A stretch of DNA of 13,707 nt from NCBI GenBank assembly GCA_027578815.1, contig JANBTH010000616.1:1-13707 (forward strand). Reading direction: 5' to 3'. The position numbers were made by a program, and so were the translations under genes. The first letter of the stretch is position 1, and each line of letters begins with the position of its first letter. Of the stretch, positions 8,611 through 13,707 are shown piece by piece. Below the pieces are notes generated by a model. It was not told the DNA's origin and ran no database searches. It worked only from the letters and a program-made list of their open reading frames with translations. Origin of the DNA: Coemansia sp. RSA 1804. Its lineage: Eukaryota; Kickxellomycota; Kickxellomycetes; Kickxellales; Kickxellaceae.

Positions 8611-10344
8611 CCGCTGGAGCAGCAGCTGGAACCGCTGGATGCACGGCGGCGGCGGCGCACGGTGGTTGGAAGTCTTGGGTGGGGCGAAGGCGACGCGCGC
8701 GACATCGACGACTTTATCCGCATGGTCGATTCCAAGCAGCCATTACGGCTGGTGCGCAAGGACTCGTCTCGCAAGACCTCTGCACCGCCGCCACAGCCAC
8801 CGCTATCAGCCGGGCCAGTGCTCCGCCACACGCCCGCCAACGACGAAGATAACGATGGGTACTCGCTCCGCCGGTTCCAGGGCATTCTCGACGAGTTCAG
8901 CGGTATCACCCGCGACATGGAGACCAGCGTTATGGTCACTGGAGCCGACAGAAGCACTCGCAACACTCGCGGTACCACGGCGTCCCAAATGCTGCGGCTT
9001 GAACCGCTGACTGCCACGCCGGAGGAGGATGCCGACTCTGCGGCTGCCATTCTCTTCTCATCGCCGCCGCCATCGGCCACGCCGTCGTCGTCGTTTCGCC
9101 GCCCAGCTATGCCCAACCCGCTGCTGATGGCTGCAGACCGTGCGCAGCCGCCCAGTCGTCCCCTATCCACTATCGAGACAACTGGTACGCCGCTGCCGCC
9201 GCATCCATCTGCAGCAAAAGCAGATTCTGCTACAGCGGCAGAACTGGCTGGCGAAAATAACAACAACAACACCGGCAGTAGCGTGGATATGTTGCGGAGT
9301 GCGCTGAGTGAGCTGAACATCGAGGCCAACGACCAGCACTGGGACCGAATGGCGACTAGGACGCGGAGCACTCGCGGTCGCGCACAGCACAGCGATACGA
9401 ACTACAATCGGTCATCTAGTCTGTCCACAGCAGGCGTGATCCCAACATCAAGAGCAACGGCTGTATGGAAACCGTATGTACGCAGCGATGCAGAGGATCT
9501 GGATGTCGCTTCTGTTACCGCAGCACGGAAACAGCGGAGCACGCGTGGTTCCAGCGGTTATGGATCCAGCGATGAGGACCACGACGGCCTTGGGATTGCA
9601 TTACCCCAGCAGCCACGGATTCTCCATAGACCGCAGAGTCGCCACCAGAGCCCCGACGTTTCGCGCGGCAAGTCACAGCCAACATCGCGGATGCCCGAGC
9701 TGATGAGTCTGGTGCCGGCGCCCAGGATCTCCACGCCCCAGCCGCAGCCGCAGCCGCACGGGAACGGCGGTCCGTTTTCGCACAGAAGCGACTACGTATC
9801 GGGCAACAGCCATCTGGGCGCACTGCTTGGCATGAGCGACCATCCGGTGCCGTCGTCCTCGGCCGAGGGGTCGCGCGGATCACCGCGATCCACGCCTGGT
9901 ACTCCGAGACACGCGCCGCCGGGTGCCAGCCCCATGGCCGCGTTCTTCCAGATCCAGCGCCAGAACCAGCAGAACCAGAGCACGGTTGATCGTGCCCAGT
10001 GGCCAGGCGCTTCTGCTGCTTCCGGGTCTGATGCTCCTCGTATCCGCCCATCTGCACACCAGCGTTCGAGCAGACCTCCCCTTGCTGACGCTCCGGCGCA
10101 ACCCGCTACCGATCCGCTGCGCTCCAACTTCCCGCCCCTTTCCTTCATCATTCCGCGCAACAGATTCGATGGCCGTCCCGCCGATAGCACCAGCAGCAAT
10201 AATACACGTCGCCAGGATGGCCCGCTCGCCTCGTCCGAGCTAGAAATACGTGGTGCTGCAAGACGAAGCGAATTGGATGCAGACGACGATGACGACGATG
10301 AGCTGATGTTCCAAATGGAATCGTCTTCTACTATACAGAGATAA
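5756..10344 (+). CDS. ATG13: Autophagy-related protein 13 (Atg1 kinase complex scaffold)
   Basis: This is a two-exon gene, 5756-6397 joined to 6649-10344, encoding about 1445 residues. Atg13 binds the Atg1 kinase and Atg17 and recruits Atg9 vesicles to start autophagosome formation under TORC1 control. A HORMA domain spans about residues 209-491: CEQIVQ|NFYAKTAQVIAHLR (residues 209-228, across the splice), INKWF (262-266), VLESWRLD (365-372), VYKKAIVFFRSLYAY (389-403), and a closing MGAFAMSVQYRRECSF. Residues about 899-915 (DIDDFIRMVDSKQPL) resemble the short Atg17-binding segment of fungal Atg13. The acidic C-terminus, DDDDDDELMFQM, resembles the conserved DDDxLLFxMSD-type ending. The protein is about twice the length of yeast Atg13 (738 residues). 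The extra length is a 208-residue low-complexity N-terminal extension and a long serine/proline/glycine/glutamine-rich disordered tail. Many SP/TP sites suit control by phosphorylation. The ATG at 5756 is the first in frame. Confidence 0.93.
6398..6648 (+). other. Intron of ATG13
   Basis: A 251-base phase-0 intron runs from CAG|GTACGC at 6398 to GACTGTAG at 6648. A CTGAC branch-point candidate lies at 6624-6628, about 20 bases before the acceptor. Its removal joins Q214 to N215 and restores the conserved first helix of the HORMA domain, which is the strongest support. The intron is AT-rich compared with the exons, and reading into it gives a stop two codons after the donor. Confidence 0.88.
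7243..7272 (+). repeat. CAG/CAA polyglutamine tract inside the ATG13 HORMA domain
   Basis: Ten glutamine codons (residues 413-422; nine CAG and one CAA) follow directly on the conserved VYKKAIVFFRSLYAY helix and precede the next conserved part of the domain. The tract must therefore sit in a surface loop of the HORMA fold. Trinucleotide runs like this are prone to length changes between strains. Confidence 0.9.
8560..8607 (+). repeat. Long CAG polyglutamine tract in the ATG13 disordered region
   Basis: Sixteen glutamine codons (residues 852-867; one CAA and then fifteen uninterrupted CAG) lie about 30 residues before the putative Atg17-binding segment (DIDDFIRMVDSK). A pure run is the least stable form of this repeat, and it produces long alanine, cysteine and serine runs in the other frames. 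Confidence 0.9.
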
Positions 10345-10620
10345 TCTAGTTATTTAAGAAATCCTCCGTTATTTTTTCTTGCATTTATTTTTTTACCTCT
10401 TGATGAGGTGTTTTGTTGAACTTGTCAATAACTGGACCCAACCAACAAATCCGCGTGACATGAGATTAATGTAAGATTAATGCAGCTCCACATATGCTGT
10501 GCATTTAGTTTGCAGACATGTCAATTTATACAACATTTTTTGACATCTCAGTAAACATGAAAGTATCTTTTGCCTTTCTTTCTCCTTTTTTAGTTTCTAT
10601 ATTTATTTCTGTATTCTAAC
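10345..10620. other. Spacer between ATG13 and the third F-box gene
   Basis: The 276 bases are AT-rich, against the GC-rich ATG13 exon before them. There is no AATAAA on the plus strand near the ATG13 stop. The nonamer AGATTAATG occurs twice (10463-10471 and 10474-10482). The last 60 bases look like an intron: possible donors TCA|GTAAAC (10551) and AAA|GTATCT (10563), a pyrimidine tract, and CTAAC at 10616-10620, paired with an AG at 10650. This would provide a short 5' exon for the next gene starting from ATG 10518 or 10557. Confidence 0.4.
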
Positions 10621-12333
10621 ATGGCTCATATTAACGACCTACATCCTTAGGATCTCTATCACATTCTTTGTCTTGTTCTGGGCGAGCCAGCCACAGATAT
10701 CGATGAGTGGAAACAAAAACTCCCGTTGCTTCAAGTGTGTAGCAAGTGGTATGACTTGCTTAAAAACCATGTTTTTTCTCAGGCGTTTGTTGGCATTCAT
10801 CCTCTGGATCTCGGAACCGTTTTTGAGTTCGAAAAGAGCAGTTGTATCTATTATGCCGATGACAATATCGTTTGCAGGTCCAATCTTGGCATAATCATTG
10901 GACGTGACAAGTATAACTGCAATTGTGTGTCAAAACTGCAAGTCTACCTTTATTACTATCTAGAAATTGATCACTATGCTCATTTACTGGAGAAGTTTTT
11001 GGCGCTTGGGGTTGGATACTGGATTAACCTGACTTCATTGACGCTCATTGGTGGGGACAATCAAGATTATCTCACAACCCCCGAAAATACGAGTTTGGAT
11101 GAGTTTGCAGATAATGTTGCAAAGTATGTCTGTGAGCTTTACAACAGAATGCCAAACATATCTTGTCTACAGTTTGAGAATTCCGGCGGCAAACTATTGT
11201 CGTCTATAATTTCCATTATCATTGGTCAATATTCACATTGCCTTCAATCCTTATACCTTGAATGTCCAATCAAGGCGCCATTGCCGCCATTTTTGACAGA
11301 GTTAACATCTCTTTCGTTGAATCTTGGTCATTATACACATTGGGAGCCTACTATCTACGCCAAGCCACTTCAATTACTGGAGCTGGAGAGTATAGGCAGT
11401 AGCACCTTTTCGTGGTGGATCTTTCATGATTTTACAACGCCTGGATGCATAGAGTTTACAAACCTAAAAACTCTTCTCATGGTATATCAAGATCAAACGG
11501 ATCAGGAGAAGAAGCTTTCAGAGAAATTTTCAAAACAGGCTAGACCGTACGGATCCCACATGTTACGGTTTCCAAAGCTTCAGGACTTACGTTTATTGGA
11601 TCCACCAGTGGATTGCGACGTATTCTTTACAGATACAATACCAACAAATATGGATAAACTGTCTATAGCTGGGAGTCCCAGTATAGTTGTTGCTGCAAGT
11701 AGGCTACGGTTCACACGTGTTAACAAATTGGACATCTTTATACACGGGAATGAGCAGCCTAAAAACGACTTTTACAAGGCCGCAGACTATTATTTTGGAT
11801 ACACAAAAATTGGGCACAGTTGTAGATTCTGGGGTTTTCTACAAATTGACATCAAGCGAATAGTATCATGGGTAAATATTACTGATTTGGAACTCAGCAC
11901 CATAGAGTTCAACGGGCTGTTGATACTCATACCCAGTCTCTACAAGCTTCGAAATCTTAGTGCTTCTGAGATTTATCTAAACAGCGAAAGCCTGTCTATT
12001 ATTAAATTGGGTCTGGAGGAAGAGATGCAAGGAGTATTCAAATTGTTTGACACAAGACTTGAGTCTCTTATCATCAAAAGTATTAAACCAGATAATCCAC
12101 ATTATCTTCTCGCCTTACTCAACCATCTTCTTCTACGAACAACAACTTTAACTAAGGTTAATACGGACTCGCAATTACATTCATTTGTTAAAAAAAGCTT
12201 TTTACCTGACAGGTTCCAACATGTCACATTTGTTAGTGAATCTTATATCTCCGATGACTTTTTTTTTGAGTTTCAGCTTTATTTTAAAAAAATGGTTTTT
12301 TCACAATCTGACTATTTTACTCTGGCCACATAA
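10621..12333 (+). CDS. F-box-like / leucine-rich protein with TAG in its F-box (start uncertain)
   Basis: The frame is open from 10651 to the TAA at 12331-12333, 560 residues. Directly upstream, in the same frame, ATG 10621 gives MAHINDLHP, then TAG (10648-10650), then DLYHILCLVLGEP. Across the TAG the spacing matches the F-box of the other two copies (L-x-x-D-x-L-x-x-I), followed by WKQKLPLLQVCSKWYDLL, which parallels WKNILPVVHVNKRWSIL. Either codon 10 is a nonsense mutation (one base from GAG or CAG), or the TAG is the 3' end of an intron with a short exon further upstream. The body is a degenerate leucine-rich region (LTELTSLSLNL, FTNLKTLLMVY, LRFPKLQDLRLL), distantly related to the tandem pair. 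An SCF substrate-receptor role is inferred from family only. No in-frame ATG follows until far into the protein, so a later start would lose the F-box. The rest of the frame is undamaged. Confidence 0.68.
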
Positions 12334-12571
12334 TGAAGCCCAATGATTATGTACTCGGTTTATTCTTATTTATTGAAAATCTACTTACAGTAACTTTTAA
12401 CAAGTACTAAGCACGTGATGCTAACCACACCCTGCTTGATCGATAGGCGAAGAAGGATCTGAGAGCGAGAAAAGTCATCAAAAAATCTGCTTTCCATTTT
12501 CAATATCCTGAGAACTGGCTTTATTCTGTTCAACTTAATTTGCTCTATAGATTTTATAACTACAGGAAAAG

Positions 12572-13150
12572 ATGCGAGCTGTCCTGCAAAAGGTTGTGCA
12601 GGCAAGCGTCACGGTGAACAACAAGGTGGTTGGCGAGATAGGCAGGGGCGTTTGTGTACTGGTGGGGATCAGCAACGACGATACACGGGACGATATGGAG
12701 TACATTGCAAAAAAGATCATTGGGATCAGGGTATTCGACGACGCCGAGGGCAACATGTGGAAGAAGAGCACGCAGGATCTGGGACTGGAGATACTGTGCG
12801 TGTCGCAGTTCACGCTGTACGGAAAGACAACCAAGGGATCAAAGCCGGATTTCCACGACGCTATGAAATCCGACAGATCAAGACAGTTCTTTGACGATTT
12901 CGTCGAGCGCCTGGGACAGCTCTACGACCGCTTAAAGATTTCCACTGGGGAATTCGGTGCCATGATGCAGGTCAGTCTGGTTAACGATGGACCGGTGACA
13001 TTGGAGCTGGACTCGCGCAAGTTTTCCTACGAGAAACCCGACCCTGCTCTTGCTGCGAAGCTTGCTGCGAAAGCTGCTGCAAAAGAGCAGCGGCGTAATG
13101 TGTTTGGACAAAAGACAAATGCGAAGGAATTAGACACTAGCGGAGACTAG
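12572..13150 (+). CDS. DTD1: D-aminoacyl-tRNA deacylase
   Basis: A 192-residue protein from ATG 12572, with the classic family start MRAVLQKVVQASVTV. The enzyme is a homodimer that hydrolyses D-amino acids (and mischarged glycine) from tRNA, protecting translation in the cytosol. Both signature motifs are present: SQFTL (residues 78-82), which carries the active-site threonine, and NDGPVT (138-143), whose Gly-Pro pair reaches into the partner's active site and rejects L-aminoacyl substrates. Also visible are FGAMM (128-132) and the KGSKPDFHDAM loop. The core ends near residue 150. A lysine/alanine-rich tail of about 40 residues (LAAKLAAKAAAKEQRR) is longer than in bacterial enzymes, and charged tails occur in some eukaryotic ones. 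There is no intron. It faces TMA7 tail-to-tail across 115 bases. Confidence 0.95.
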   Translation: MRAVLQKVVQASVTVNNKVVGEIGRGVCVLVGISNDDTRDDMEYIAKKIIGIRVFDDAEGNMWKKSTQDLGLEILCVSQFTLYGKTTKGSKPDFHDAMKSDRSRQFFDDFVERLGQLYDRLKISTGEFGAMMQVSLVNDGPVTLELDSRKFSYEKPDPALAAKLAAKAAAKEQRRNVFGQKTNAKELDTSGD

Positions 13151-13265
13151 CTTTAGAACATTTTCTGACTGTTTTCTTTTCTATTGCAATTCTTTTTTGG
13201 AAAGGAAAGAAAAATAGCTATGCTAAAAGTAGACACTATCTTCTGCGCTTGAAATACTCACATTT

Positions 13266-13457
13266 CTACTTTTTAGACTTTTTGATACCAGCAGTGGCCA
13301 TAGGACCCTTTTTCAGGGCCTGCTGCTTGGCGTCGGCTAGCAGCTTCTTGGCCTCCTTTTCTTTCTGGATCCTCATCTTGTCGTCGTCGTCGTATTCAAC
13401 CTGGCCCTTTTTGGCCTGCTTCAACGGCTTCTTCTTTCCACCTTCGCGACCAGCCAT
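13266..13457 (-). CDS. TMA7: Translation machinery-associated protein 7
   Basis: A 63-residue basic protein, ATG at 13457 and TAG at 13266-13268. It shows the family's three parts: the N-terminal MAGREGGKKKPLKQAKK, an acidic then charged coiled-coil-like middle (EYDDDDKMRIQKEKEAKKLL), and the C-terminal KKGPMATAGIKKSKK. The length matches the usual 60-65 residues. TMA7 co-purifies with ribosomes in yeast; its exact activity is unclear. It is encoded in one exon here and is convergent with DTD1, another translation gene. Base composition is GC-richer than the surrounding spacer, as expected for a conserved gene. Confidence 0.93.
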   Translation of the reverse strand: MAGREGGKKKPLKQAKKGQVEYDDDDKMRIQKEKEAKKLLADAKQQALKKGPMATAGIKKSKK

Positions 13458-13707
13458 TATTCTTAGTTATCTGTAGCTGAAGTTGCAGTAGAGTTCCTTT
13501 TCCAACAGCAGAGGACGTCTGTCTCGGAAGGCTGAATAAGTAAACGGGTAAATGGAATGCTTTTAAAACAAGGAACGGTTATTAATATATAAAGTGTCAA
13601 AAAAATTAAGAAAATGAAAAGAGAGAGAGAAAAAAATTGAGTAGTGAGCCATTTTTTTACAGTGCTTTCCCATCAGCAGACAAAGCAAATGCACGCATAA
13701 CAAAGAC
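13458..13707 (-). promoter_or_regulatory. TMA7 upstream region
   Basis: These 250 bases run to the window edge with no coding frame that I can support. A TATA-like stretch (ATTAATATATAAAG on the plus strand, near 13580-13593) lies about 125 bases upstream of the TMA7 start codon. A GAGAGAGAGA run begins near 13620. The left 80 bases are mixed in composition and probably form the 5' UTR. Confidence 0.35.

Noticed and set aside
8345..9010. 221-residue plus-strand frame with a long serine run
   Set aside because: It is the AGC reading of the CAG tract within the ATG13 coding region, with no independent evidence of translation.
7153..9371. Several 180-312-residue minus-strand open frames across ATG13 exon 2
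   Set aside because: They are long because stop codons are scarce in GC-rich DNA. Their cysteine, alanine and serine runs are out-of-frame readings of the CAG and GCC tracts.
1..13707. Transposons, CRISPR arrays, viral genes, tRNA or rRNA genes
   Set aside because: I looked for transposase or polymerase-like peptides, regularly spaced repeats and cloverleaf-like stretches and saw none on either strand.

Overview
The window looks like nuclear DNA of a fungus. It holds short GT-AG introns, a fungal-type ATG13, TMA7, a eukaryotic D-aminoacyl-tRNA deacylase, and members of a divergent F-box/leucine-rich family. Expanded families of that kind, next to a very GC-rich and low-complexity housekeeping gene, recall Kickxellomycotina (Coemansia relatives). 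That placement is an inference from protein style, not a measured match.

Layout, left to right. Bases 1-108 may hold the 3' end of an unidentified plus-strand gene. Two tandem minus-strand F-box-like paralogues follow: an intact copy (314-1909) and a second copy (2425-4014) broken by two opposite single-base frameshifts about 190 bases apart. The tandem copies also share parts of their 5' and 3' flanks. A small basic gene of unknown function (about 4244-4979, probably two exons) diverges from the broken copy. About 780 bases of pyrimidine- and purine-rich non-coding DNA lead into ATG13 (5756-10344, one intron), the central scaffold of the Atg1 kinase complex that starts autophagy. It is unusually long, with polyglutamine, serine-rich and glycine-rich tracts. 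A third, distantly related F-box-like gene follows on the plus strand (10621-12333); its first exon is open except for a TAG inside the F-box, which is either a nonsense mutation or the 3' end of a 5' intron. The right end has a convergent pair: DTD1 (12572-13150, plus) and TMA7 (13266-13457, minus).

The window is a compositional mosaic. ATG13 is strongly GC-rich, while the F-box genes and spacers are AT-rich. The conserved genes are single-copy housekeeping functions (autophagy initiation, tRNA proofreading, ribosome-associated factor). The F-box genes look like a fast-evolving, birth-and-death family: in this one window one copy is intact, one is frameshifted and one has an ambiguous or interrupted start.

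I see no tRNA, rRNA, CRISPR array, transposase or reverse transcriptase. I do not see a clear new multi-gene system. The items most worth a second look are the state of the F-box paralogues, the architecture of ATG13, and the unidentified small gene.
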